This document shows, one piece after another, positions 1 to 7,137 of a DNA stretch of 8,069 nt. The stretch comes from Leptolyngbya sp. SIO4C1 (GTDB lineage Bacteria; Cyanobacteriota; Cyanobacteriia; Phormidesmidales; Phormidesmidaceae): assembly GCA_010671975.1 (NCBI GenBank), contig JAAHIA010000226.1, positions 1-8,069 on the forward strand. Reading direction: 5' to 3'. The notes under the pieces were generated by a model. The model searched no databases, had not been told where the DNA came from, and worked only from the letters and a program-made list of their open reading frames with translations. Made by a program: the position numbers and the translations under genes. The stretch's first letter is position 1; each line of letters opens with the position of its first letter.

Positions 1-15
1 TTTGCTACTAGGCAT
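1..15 (-). CDS. Start of a third gene of the minus-strand operon (5 codons visible)
   Basis: Only the beginning of this gene is in the window: ATG followed by codons for Pro, Ser, Ser and Lys, after which it runs off the left edge. The ATG shares one base with the TGA stop of the 608-aa gene (TGATG). A near-perfect Shine-Dalgarno sequence lies just upstream, inside the last codons of that gene, which makes this start believable despite the tiny visible part. Nothing can be said of the product, except that the coupling suggests it acts with the two upstream proteins. Confidence 0.6.
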
Positions 16-1841
16 CAAATCACCTCGATATCAGTTACCCAGTCCGGTCGAGAGTCTTGCTGACCGGTGGAGTAAAAATAGCCCCGCGTTGGAATCACAC
101 GGACTTCAGTTAGCGCCGCCCCCCGTCGCCTGCCCTGATGAATGTTTAAGGGGGTAGTGAGAAAGGCCGGATCGATGTAGCCGGCCAGCGAGAGAATTAC
201 CCGCTCGCCTTCATTAAATGACTTTGCATTAACAACCAATTTCGTATTGTCTTTGAGGGTCAACGTAGCGAAGTAACTGCCCTTCTCATAGGCAGGAATC
301 TGAGGTTTGACGTTCTGAGGCTTGTTGTAGTGGGGGATGGTCAGCGACCAGTAGCTAGAGCCCTGCTGTGATTTGAAGGTTATGGCCAGCTGTGGCACAT
401 CAGCCCCCGGCCGAACGGCCCACCATTCAGGGATAGCGACCGCTGAGCCCTCATTACAGCGAATCTGAGCCCAGATATCGTCTATGCCCCGTGAGAGCGT
501 TTCTAGGCCCCGATAGAGGCCAGCTAGGCCCGTTCCTTCCCATGCGTCAATCTGGGGCTGTGGGCTGTCACAGGACGCTAGATCTAGCGTCTCGGTGCCG
601 CTGACCTGAAAGTAATTCCAGATCTGATCAAGTCGTTCTTTCAGCGTTGCTATGTCGTACAGGGTGCGATCGCAGCAGTCGCCGTCCTCCCCTGGTGGGC
701 TGTCGCTGGCGGGCGGCCGCTCGCCTTCGGGCTCTGGCTCGGGCAGTTCGGGCAGCTGCGGCAGCTGCGGCAGTACCGGGCGGATCGGGTCAAATTCAGA
801 GTCAGGCGCGGGCTCAGTTTCGTTTCGCGGATCAGGTAGATCCAGCTGCGGCAGTCGCGGCAGCTGCGGCAGACCAGGCAGACCAGGCGGATCGATTCGG
901 GGGATAGGCGGGAAATTAGGCGGGCGGGTAATTGTGGGCGTATCGGGCGCGGTCGGGACTGCTTCGCCTTGAGGATTGCCGCAGTTATCTGGCTGTCCAT
1001 CATCTCTGAAGGGGGCAATGTTTGAGATTGATGGCTTTTCCCCGCCAAACTGAACGTTATTGACAAACTTAGGCCCATTGGCAAAGTTTACGCGAACATT
1101 CCAGCTCGGCGTCTCACCGGGTGGCCGACCATTGAAGATTGTTGCGCCGCTAACTGGCCCTTGCCCATAAGGTATAGGCTGAGCGACTGCCGATCCGCGT
1201 CCGTGCTCTGTATCGAACCTAACTGTAACCCTCACTCCATAACGGACGCCAGCACATTGACCGCCTTCAAATGGTGGATCGCCGGGCTGATTGATGGGCA
1301 GACCGTCAGGGGTGCGATCGCTTGGGAAAAACCGATCCAGCAACAAATCTAGGGCGATGTTGCCTGTCCGTCGCTGATAGGGCAAAGCGTCATCAAGAAA
1401 GGGCTGTGCAAAGTTGGCAAAATCGGCAAAATCAACCGCTGCCCCAATAATCGGCAGAGAGTCTAGGGCTTTTCCTAGGGCTCTCCCCCGCCCGCGATTA
1501 GCCCGATCGACATAGCGATCGAAGGCTTCAGGGTCGAGGTCTTGCCCGTTTGCCCAGTCGCTAAACTCAGGCGTCCCATACTCCGGGATGTCATCGAACT
1601 TAAACGAGTCGTTCCAAACACGCTGTCCGTCATCGTTGGTGACTAGATAGGGGCGGCCCTTGCTATCAACGACTCCATCAAGGCCCCGCCCTGGCTGGGG
1701 GACGGTGTTGACAGCCGGCCGCGTGTTTGTGGCCTCTACCGGTGGCCGGTAGGGGGCTAGGGTGCCGCCTACCGATGTATCTAGCCTATCGATGGCAGGT
1801 GAGGCAGACAAAACCTCTGCCTCTAGAACATCGACCGGCAT
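15..1841 (-). CDS. Unrecognised 608-aa proline-rich protein, second gene of operon
   Basis: I do not recognise a family. There is no signal peptide and no convincing membrane segment; residues 131-149 are only mildly hydrophobic. The architecture visible is an N-terminal part (about 1-180, acidic and aromatic patches), a region at about 195-290 that looks beta-rich, a low-complexity linker at about 300-388 built on repeated Leu-Pro-Gln/Glu-Leu-Pro units, a Cys-Cys pair at 389-390 opening a short helical stretch (392-412), and a beta-rich C-terminal domain (about 465-608) containing Glu-Trp-Trp at 472-474. Six cysteines (196, 287, 389, 390, 424, 462) could pair. The ATG overlaps the TAA of the 106-aa gene by one base and has only a weak AAGG upstream, as expected for coupled re-initiation. 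Two HIP1 sites lie inside it, so its base composition does not look obviously foreign. A structural or surface-linked role within a mobile or phage-like module is possible but is only inference from layout and repeats. Confidence 0.8.
   Translation of the reverse strand: MPVDVLEAEVLSASPAIDRLDTSVGGTLAPYRPPVEATNTRPAVNTVPQPGRGLDGVVDSKGRPYLVTNDDGQRVWNDSFKFDDIPEYGTPEFSDWANGQDLDPEAFDRYVDRANRGRGRALGKALDSLPIIGAAVDFADFANFAQPFLDDALPYQRRTGNIALDLLLDRFFPSDRTPDGLPINQPGDPPFEGGQCAGVRYGVRVTVRFDTEHGRGSAVAQPIPYGQGPVSGATIFNGRPPGETPSWNVRVNFANGPKFVNNVQFGGEKPSISNIAPFRDDGQPDNCGNPQGEAVPTAPDTPTITRPPNFPPIPRIDPPGLPGLPQLPRLPQLDLPDPRNETEPAPDSEFDPIRPVLPQLPQLPELPEPEPEGERPPASDSPPGEDGDCCDRTLYDIATLKERLDQIWNYFQVSGTETLDLASCDSPQPQIDAWEGTGLAGLYRGLETLSRGIDDIWAQIRCNEGSAVAIPEWWAVRPGADVPQLAITFKSQQGSSYWSLTIPHYNKPQNVKPQIPAYEKGSYFATLTLKDNTKLVVNAKSFNEGERVILSLAGYIDPAFLTTPLNIHQGRRRGAALTEVRVIPTRGYFYSTGQQDSRPDWVTDIEVI
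19..26 (-). promoter_or_regulatory. Strong Shine-Dalgarno for the third operon gene
   Basis: On the minus strand this reads GAGGTGAT, an uninterrupted eight-base match to the complement of the bacterial 16S rRNA 3' end (AAGGAGGTGATC). The GAGG core ends seven bases before the ATG at position 15. It lies within the final codons of the 608-aa gene, so it supports independent loading of ribosomes at the overlapping start. Confidence 0.7.
742..777. repeat. 9-bp tandem repeat, four units (Leu-Pro-x linker)
   Basis: Four consecutive nine-base units start with GGCAG on the plus strand: ggcagttcg, two identical ggcagctgc, then ggcagtacc. Nine bases are three codons, so gain or loss of a unit keeps the reading frame of the 608-aa protein and adds or removes one Leu-Pro-x triplet. 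Confidence 0.75.
841..894. repeat. 9-bp tandem repeat, six units (Leu-Pro-x linker)
   Basis: Six nine-base units in the same register as the array at 742-777: tccagctgc, ggcagtcgc, ggcagctgc, two identical ggcagacca, and ggcggatcg. They encode the Pro-Gly-Leu-Pro and Leu-Pro-Gln/Arg run around residues 318-334 of the 608-aa protein. The identical neighbouring units suggest recent slippage. Confidence 0.75.
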
Positions 1842-2161
1842 TAGCTAGAAGCCTTCAGTGAGGCTGGCAATACGATAGGTGAGGGATATTCGCGCGCTTG
1901 CTGCCAAATCACTGTCCCGCTGGTGTCGCCCAGCTCCTCAAGCGGAATCGCCAGCCGAGCAATCAGCAGCCGCTTAGTGGTGCCGTCACCGCTGAAAACC
2001 TTGTCGATAGCATACTTACACCACGGCTGCCCGTCTGTCTCGCTGCGCTCGCTGTAGCGGTTATCGCCCACGGTGTGAGCATAGGCGCGAATTGCATGGG
2101 CTAGGTGCCCTTCGAGGGTGTTCACGTCGCTAAAAAAGTTGGTGCGCGCAAATTGAGTCAT
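1841..2161 (-). CDS. Unrecognised 106-aa protein, first visible gene of operon
   Basis: This is a small soluble-looking protein with no signal peptide or membrane segment. It has a predicted helix around residues 10-30 (FFSDVNTLEGHLAHAIRAY), one Trp-Cys pair at 47-48, and a beta-like middle (around 62-75, RLLIARLAIPLEEL). I do not recognise its family. The ATG is preceded by GCGAGAA, a weak Shine-Dalgarno. Its TAA overlaps the ATG of the 608-aa gene by one base, so the two are almost certainly co-transcribed and translationally coupled. It is the first minus-strand gene after a 310-base gap, so it probably opens the operon. The tight overlap with a large repeat-containing protein suggests a partner, chaperone or small structural subunit, which is inference. 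Confidence 0.75.
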   Translation of the reverse strand: MTQFARTNFFSDVNTLEGHLAHAIRAYAHTVGDNRYSERSETDGQPWCKYAIDKVFSGDGTTKRLLIARLAIPLEELGDTSGTVIWQQAREYPSPIVLPASLKASS

Positions 2162-2207
2162 GATTTCTCGCTAAAAGTGGGCATCTTAAGATTTCCCACA
2201 GGTGCGA

Positions 2208-2238
2208 AAATCGCTCAGGCTGGGCGCTTGAGCGATTT
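2208..2238. other. 13-bp hairpin with T/A-flanked stem, possible terminator or leader element
   Basis: The outer ten base pairs are perfect (aaatcgctca with tgagcgattt). Three more pairs, one of them G-T, close a five-base loop. On the minus strand the stem ends in GATTTTCG, so it could weakly terminate leftward transcription entering the operon or form a leader structure about 46 bases before the 106-aa start. On the plus strand no long T run follows. Confidence 0.5.
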
Positions 2239-2267
2239 CAACCAGGAGTGATGATCCTTTATTTTTT

Positions 2268-2309
2268 CCCTGCGGTCCTTAACCTAATCAAGACTGCAGG
2301 GATTTTTTT
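2268..2309 (+). terminator. Strong rightward intrinsic terminator without an upstream gene
   Basis: A 10-bp stem (ccctgcggtc with gactgcaggg, one G-T pair) and a 14-base loop are followed directly by A and seven Ts. This is a textbook factor-independent terminator for the plus strand. In the opposite direction the stem is followed by As, so it does not serve the leftward operon. No plus-strand gene ends to its left, which leaves an untranslated RNA or a lost gene as explanations. Confidence 0.75.
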
Positions 2310-2471
2310 AGCTGCAAAACAGCGCTGAGCCGCCGTACGTCGCAGCGCGCTTAGAGCCAATGGCTGAGCCAGTTGAGACGAGCATTATCAAGAAAACTAT
2401 CGAAAGACAGCGACCAAAGGCGGGAATGCTAGCTGTGTTCCTGTTCGTCCTGCTTTAGTGGCTCTATCCTC

Positions 2472-5400
2472 ATGAATACCGGCCCATTCTGCGGATTTAC
2501 TCCTTTCATCAAGTGGAGTGCTGGCTGTCTGCTGCTTTCTACCTTACGGTGGTCGCTGCCGGCTCAGGCTCAGGTGGTCCCAGCCGATACTCGAACGCAG
2601 GTGACTCGGCAAGATAGTCGCTTTGTGATTGAAGGCGGCGCGCGATCGCAAGATGGGCTCAATCAGTTTCACAGCTTTGAGCAGCTTAATCTCTTCGCTC
2701 AGCAGACGGCTGAGTTTTTAGCTGCTCCATCCATTCAAAACATTTTTAGCCGCGTTACCAGCGGGCAGCCGTCGATGATTGACGGGCAGCTGCAGGTGAG
2801 CGGCAGTCAGGCCAGTCTGTTTTTGCTCAACCCGGCTGGCGTGCTGTTTGGCCCTCAGGCGCGGCTCAATCTGGCTGGCGACTTTGCGGCAACGGCCGCT
2901 GCTGGGATTGGCTTTGGCTCAGGCTGGCTCTCAGCCACTGGCGACCCAGACTATCTCTACCTGACCGGTGCGCCCCAGGCGTTTGCCTTGCAAGCAGCGG
3001 GCGAAATCGTCAATTTAGGCGCGCTGAGCGTTGCTGAGGGACGGTCAGTGTTGCTGCTAGGCGGCGCGGTGGGCAATGCTGGAACCATCTCAGCACCGGG
3101 CGGGCAGATTACGCTTGCTGCGATCTCGCAGGGGTTGGTGCGCATCAGCCAAGCCGGGCAGCTCTTAGCGCTAGAAGTTGCCCCGGCTCCGCTGCTAGCC
3201 GAGCTCTCGTCAGAGGCTGCAAGCGTCCCGCTAGCTAGCCTTCTAACCGAGCGCCTAGCCCATGCGACCGACTTGATCGTGACGCCCGACGGCCAAACTC
3301 AGCTGGTGGGGGCAGGGCGTCTGGCACCGGGCCGAGCCGTGGTGACAAACCAGCTTTCAGTTGCCTCTGAGACTGGCGGTGAGATTGCGGTACTGGGTGA
3401 ACGGGTTAGCCTTGCGGCTGCCACTTTACAAGCTTTGGGCGAACGAGGCGGCGGCCGGATCTATATCGGGGGCGACTATCAAGGGCAAGGTGATAGGCCA
3501 AATGCGACCTACACAGCCGTAGATCGTCAGTCTGTGCTCAACGCTAATGCCGATTTGCAAGGCAATGGCGGGCAGATTATCGTTTGGGCCGATCGAGCGA
3601 CTCAGTTCAGCGGGCTGGCGACCGCCTCGGGAGGCCGAGATAGCGGCGATGGTGGCCTGATTGAACTCTCGGGGAAAAACAGTTTAAGGTTTGACGGCAG
3701 CTTTGAGGTCGGCGCGGCTCAAGGGCGGGCGGGCAGCGTCCTGTTCGATCCAGACACGATTGAAATTGTCGATGGCCCCGGCGTTGGTCTAGGTGACCTG
3801 CTGCTGCCTGAAATTCCTGCAGATACTCTGGTTGGAGGAACCTTCACCGTTCATGAAACTACGCTAGAGCAGTGGAGCGGTGAGGCCAATCTTCTGTTTC
3901 AAGCTAACCAAGACATTATTGTGCGGGATATGGGAGGCGACGCTACGCTCTCTTTTCAACCCGGTAGCGGCACTATTACCTTTGTGGCCGATGCTGATGG
4001 CAACGGCTCTGGCAATTTCTTGATGGAGCAGGCCGACGACCGAATTGCCACGGCGGGCCGCAGTCTAACAGTTTCTGCCAATACTATTTTTCTGGGCTCG
4101 CTCGACACGCGCGGCCCAGGCGGTGCTGGCGCTGCGAGCTTTACCGCGCCTGTGGGGACTCGAATAGACGGCAGCGCCCAGGCTGGCGCACTCACCTTTA
4201 GAGGGAACGCGCTGGATTTCACAGGCGGTGACGGTTCGATATCGGGTACGTCGCTGGAGATTGTGCCATTTACAGCAGAGCGCAACATTAACTTGGGCGG
4301 AGATCTGAACGTCGCCGGCTCGCTCAATCTGGTGCGCTTCGATTTAGCCGCTCTGGCTCCTGGCTTCAGCCAGATTCGGGTTGGGCGCGCTGACAGCACG
4401 GGCACTATCACAATTTCTGACAACATTACTCAGTCGGGCATTGCGCCGATAGCCGATCCTCTCCTAATTACCGGCGCTGCTGGCCTCGTCGGGCCAGATA
4501 TTGCGACCGACTGGCAGCTGACCGCCGCTGGTCGAGGGCAGCTCACTAATATATCTGCTAGCGCGATCGCGTTTGAGAAGGTTGAAGCGTTGACTGGCGG
4601 CGCGGGGGACGATCGCTTTGCGCTACAGGAAAGTTCAATCTTCCAGATTGAAGGAGGAGCTGGCCGCAATACGCTAGTTGCTGAGGAAGGTGCCAACCGC
4701 TGGGTAATCACCGACCGCGATGCAGGTCGCCTCAACGATGCGGTGACGTTTACGGGCATTCAAAATTTGACGGGCGGCAGCCAGCTCGATGAGGTTGAGT
4801 TTACCAGCGATCGCGCAGCGATTAGCGATCGCTTTGCTGGGGCTGACGGTGCGCTGGTAGTCACCGGGGATGAAATCAATGTTGGCAGCCTCTCAGGAAC
4901 GGGACCGCTGACGCTGCAGCCGAAGACGCCTGAGCAGTCTATCCAGCTGGGCGGCATCGATCGGGGACAGGCCGATACGCTAGAGCTGTCTACCGCTGAG
5001 CTCAGCGCGCTGCAGGACGGCTTTAGCCAGATTACCATTGGGCGCAGTGACGGCAGAGGCGCAGTGACGGTTGTGGATGATTTGACCTTTAGCGATCCGC
5101 TCACGCTCCAGGCACCGGTCGGTGCCGGCACGATTCGCACCGGCAGCTTTGATCTGATTGGCCAGGCGGAGGCTGGCTTTACGCTGCTGGCCGATGGGCC
5201 AATCCAAGTAGCTGATATTGAAACACAGGGGCGAGCCGTCGCGATCGCAGCCAATGGACCCATCACGGCTGCTGATATCACTACGCGCGGCCCGCGCGCC
5301 GGCAATATTACCCTAAGTGCTGCCGGTGACATTCAGATGGGTCGCCTCAATGCAGAGGGCAGCCCGGTCAGCGGCACGGTCAATATTGTCACAGCCGGGC

Positions 5401-7010
5401 TGCTGCGTGCCACCGAAACCTTCACGGCTGCTAGCGGTCAGCTGGCTAGCCTATCAACTGCCGGCGGCAGCGGAGGGACAATCACAATTCAGCACGGCGG
5501 CAATGGGCAAGTCCCTTTTGAGATTGGCGATAGCACCCTGCAGGGCACAGCGGCTGCGATAGTGAGCCCAACAGCGGCTTTAAGCGGACCGCAGCGTTTT
5601 CTGCGCAGCTTTCAGCTAAGCAATATTAGCCTGCTCACACAGGCACCGCCTGCGCCCGAGCCGCCAATGGCTCCGCCGCCTAGCCGTCCGGCTTTGCCAC
5701 CACCGCCGTCCGAAAACGCTGAGCTTGCAGAGATATTGCTAACCAGCACAGATAGCAATGCTGAGCTGCATGCAGCGCTAGAGACCGCTATGGCCGATCG
5801 GTTTCGCGCTCACCTAGGCCTGCAGGTCGGCACGCTGGCTGTCTCGCTAGAGCAAACGCAGCGCACGCTCAATCAGGCGGCTGCCAAAATTGGCATGAAC
5901 CCGGCTATCGTCTATGTCTATTTTGCGGCTGAGCAGGGGGTGACCAGCCCGGAGCAGCCAGAGGATCTGCTGGAAGTGCTGCTGATTACCGGCAGCGGAC
6001 AGACCGTTCGCAAGTCTGTTGGCGTAACGCGCGCTCAGGTCGAAGCCGTAGCGACCCAGTTTCAACAACAGATGACCAATCCTTTCTCAGGGGCAAAGCA
6101 GTATCTGAGTCCGGCACAGCAGCTGTATGACTGGTTTATTCGCCCTATCGAGAACAATCTGCAGCGCCAGTCCATCCAAAATCTATCTTTTGTATTAGAT
6201 GCCGGACTGCGTTCTCTGCCAATGGCTGCGCTTCACAGCGGTGAGCGATTCTTGGTAGAAGACTACAGCTTGGGGCTGCTGCCCACCTTCAGCCTGACCA
6301 GCTTTGGTTTAGACAATGCCTTTTACGACAATATTCAAAACGCTAGGGTGCTGGCGATGGGGACCTCTGAGTTTACCCAAGGCAGCCGACTGCCGGCAGT
6401 CTCAGCTGAGATTAGCTTAGTCTCAGAAGAAATCTGGCGCGGCGATGGCTATCTCAACGAAAGCTTTACCCTAGAAAATCTGAAAGCACAGCGACAGAAA
6501 AACCAGTTTGGTATTTTGCACTTAGCCAGCCATGCCAGCTTCGAACCCGGCTCGACCAGCAATTCTTATATTCAGCTTTGGGATGAAAAGCTGCGCTTAG
6601 ACCAGATGCGCGATCTCGGCTTAGACGCCTCAGAAATTGCGCTAGTAGTCCTCAGTGCCTGCCATACAGCGATCGGCAATCCAGAAGCCGAGTTTGGCTT
6701 TGCTGGCTTTGCTGTGCATGCCGGCTCACAGTCGGCCCTGGCTAGCCTGTGGGCCGTGAGCGATGAGGGCGCTTTGGGCCTAATAGCGACGTTCTATCAG
6801 CAGCTGCAGCACCAGTCGGCTAGATCGGAAGCGCTGCGTCAGGCTCAGCTGGCAATGCTCAACGGCGATGTGCGGATTGAGCAAGGGCAGCTCTATGGAC
6901 TTGGCGGGCAGCCTATTGCTAGGCTATCAGCGCTAGAAAACAGCGGTGCCTGGGACTTTCAGCACCCAGTTTACTGGTCAGCCTACACGATGATTGGCAG
7001 CCCCTGGTAG
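2472..7010 (+). CDS. Secreted filamentous haemagglutinin-like (TPS) protein with C-terminal CHAT protease domain
   Basis: This 1512-aa protein is predicted to be exported by two-partner secretion and to carry a caspase-like peptidase. A signal peptide (1-33) ends at AQA|Q. The TPS/FHA N-terminal domain (about 34-175) includes the hallmark NPAGVLFG at 120-127. Residues 176-433 have the glycine-rich repeats usual in cyanobacterial members (GGQIIVWAD at 366-374). A beta-helix-like passenger follows to about 1050, with GGAGDDRFA and GGAGRNTLV turns (709-736) and a duplicated block (about 607-653 and 823-870). A proline-rich linker (1058-1080) precedes a helical segment (1085-1240) and the CHAT domain (about 1240-1512). 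Its likely catalytic pair is H1354 in HLASHA and C1397 in SACHTA. The first ATG after an in-frame TAG (2430) is used, without a clear Shine-Dalgarno. No TpsB gene is nearby. Family assignment is firm; the substrate and whether CHAT acts outside the cell are unknown. Confidence 0.92.
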   Translation: MNTGPFCGFTPFIKWSAGCLLLSTLRWSLPAQAQVVPADTRTQVTRQDSRFVIEGGARSQDGLNQFHSFEQLNLFAQQTAEFLAAPSIQNIFSRVTSGQPSMIDGQLQVSGSQASLFLLNPAGVLFGPQARLNLAGDFAATAAAGIGFGSGWLSATGDPDYLYLTGAPQAFALQAAGEIVNLGALSVAEGRSVLLLGGAVGNAGTISAPGGQITLAAISQGLVRISQAGQLLALEVAPAPLLAELSSEAASVPLASLLTERLAHATDLIVTPDGQTQLVGAGRLAPGRAVVTNQLSVASETGGEIAVLGERVSLAAATLQALGERGGGRIYIGGDYQGQGDRPNATYTAVDRQSVLNANADLQGNGGQIIVWADRATQFSGLATASGGRDSGDGGLIELSGKNSLRFDGSFEVGAAQGRAGSVLFDPDTIEIVDGPGVGLGDLLLPEIPADTLVGGTFTVHETTLEQWSGEANLLFQANQDIIVRDMGGDATLSFQPGSGTITFVADADGNGSGNFLMEQADDRIATAGRSLTVSANTIFLGSLDTRGPGGAGAASFTAPVGTRIDGSAQAGALTFRGNALDFTGGDGSISGTSLEIVPFTAERNINLGGDLNVAGSLNLVRFDLAALAPGFSQIRVGRADSTGTITISDNITQSGIAPIADPLLITGAAGLVGPDIATDWQLTAAGRGQLTNISASAIAFEKVEALTGGAGDDRFALQESSIFQIEGGAGRNTLVAEEGANRWVITDRDAGRLNDAVTFTGIQNLTGGSQLDEVEFTSDRAAISDRFAGADGALVVTGDEINVGSLSGTGPLTLQPKTPEQSIQLGGIDRGQADTLELSTAELSALQDGFSQITIGRSDGRGAVTVVDDLTFSDPLTLQAPVGAGTIRTGSFDLIGQAEAGFTLLADGPIQVADIETQGRAVAIAANGPITAADITTRGPRAGNITLSAAGDIQMGRLNAEGSPVSGTVNIVTAGLLRATETFTAASGQLASLSTAGGSGGTITIQHGGNGQVPFEIGDSTLQGTAAAIVSPTAALSGPQRFLRSFQLSNISLLTQAPPAPEPPMAPPPSRPALPPPPSENAELAEILLTSTDSNAELHAALETAMADRFRAHLGLQVGTLAVSLEQTQRTLNQAAAKIGMNPAIVYVYFAAEQGVTSPEQPEDLLEVLLITGSGQTVRKSVGVTRAQVEAVATQFQQQMTNPFSGAKQYLSPAQQLYDWFIRPIENNLQRQSIQNLSFVLDAGLRSLPMAALHSGERFLVEDYSLGLLPTFSLTSFGLDNAFYDNIQNARVLAMGTSEFTQGSRLPAVSAEISLVSEEIWRGDGYLNESFTLENLKAQRQKNQFGILHLASHASFEPGSTSNSYIQLWDEKLRLDQMRDLGLDASEIALVVLSACHTAIGNPEAEFGFAGFAVHAGSQSALASLWAVSDEGALGLIATFYQQLQHQSARSEALRQAQLAMLNGDVRIEQGQLYGLGGQPIARLSALENSGAWDFQHPVYWSAYTMIGSPW
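4807..4832. repeat. Two HIP1 octamers ten bases apart
   Basis: GCGATCGC occurs at 4807-4814 and again at 4825-4832 inside the CHAT gene. HIP1 is an over-represented palindrome of many cyanobacterial genomes. Other copies in the window start at 666, 1314, 2642, 4563, 5241, 7514 and 7880. They identify the lineage rather than mark a functional site. Confidence 0.8.
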
Positions 7011-7047
7011 AGATTTGAACCTCCTCCTGCAGAGGGATGGCAAATCT
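7011..7047 (+). terminator. Probable terminator hairpin after the CHAT gene
   Basis: AGATTTG (7011-7017) pairs perfectly with CAAATCT (7041-7047), and an inner CCTC/GAGG stem (7023-7026 with 7032-7035) can stack inside. The stem begins directly after the TAG stop and is followed by TTATATC, a weak T tract. It is likely to end the CHAT transcript before the IF-3 gene, but efficiency is uncertain. Confidence 0.45.
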
Positions 7048-7120
7048 TTATATCGAAAGAGTAGCTGCTGCAGTCGGTTAGGCTAGGATATAAACAAGTT
7101 AAAATTTCCACGTCCACTTT

Positions 7121-7137
7121 CGGAGGATAGACTTATC
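7121..7137 (+). promoter_or_regulatory. Shine-Dalgarno and ATC start codon of IF-3
   Basis: GGAGG (7122-7126) lies eight bases before ATC (7135-7137), which is in frame with IF-3. The frame is open from a TAG at 7084-7086 and holds no ATG, GTG or TTG before the methionine at 7243, which lies well inside the conserved N-domain. IF-3 genes in other bacteria (AUU in E. coli infC) use such rare starts for autoregulation, because IF-3 itself discriminates against them. Confidence 0.75.

Larger units (their letters stand above)
2162..2471. other. Divergent intergenic region between the operon and the CHAT gene
   Basis: These 310 bases lie between the leftward operon and the rightward CHAT gene. 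Left to right they hold a perfect 10-bp palindrome ATCTTAAGAT (2183-2192) which can act as a TAAGAT -10-like box on either strand, a 13-bp hairpin (2208-2238), and a rightward intrinsic terminator (2268-2309). Then come about 160 bases without clear structure. A weak promoter guess for the CHAT gene is TTGAGA at 2373-2378 with AACTAT at 2395-2400 (16-base spacing, 3 of 6 in the -10). A possible 25-codon hydrophobic reading frame at 2251-2328 overlaps the terminator and is not called. Confidence 0.6.

Noticed and set aside
742..894. Possible CRISPR array or intergenic repeat family
   Set aside because: Units are 9 bp with no spacers, remain in codon register and encode a simple protein linker.
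652..972. Gly/Ser/Cys-rich plus-strand reading frame and two similar frames opposite the proline-rich linker
   Set aside because: It is the mirror image of the 9-bp repeats that encode the Leu-Pro linker; low complexity and no ribosome-binding site.
2251..2328. A 25-codon hydrophobic reading frame with AGGAG upstream, reminiscent of tiny photosynthetic membrane subunits
   Set aside because: The Shine-Dalgarno is only two bases from the ATG, the frame runs through the strong terminator hairpin and its T run (which creates the Phe/Leu codons), and it matches none of the small PetL, PetN, PetM, PetG or PsaM sequences I can recall.
3956..5332. Several long minus-strand reading frames opposite the CHAT gene
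   Set aside because: They arise from the GC-rich third positions of the passenger region. They have Ala/Ser/Pro-rich, family-less sequences and lie wholly within a convincing gene on the other strand.
7087..7094. TATAAA box as an IF-3 promoter -10
   Set aside because: No acceptable -35 sequence lies 16-18 bases upstream, so I do not call a promoter.
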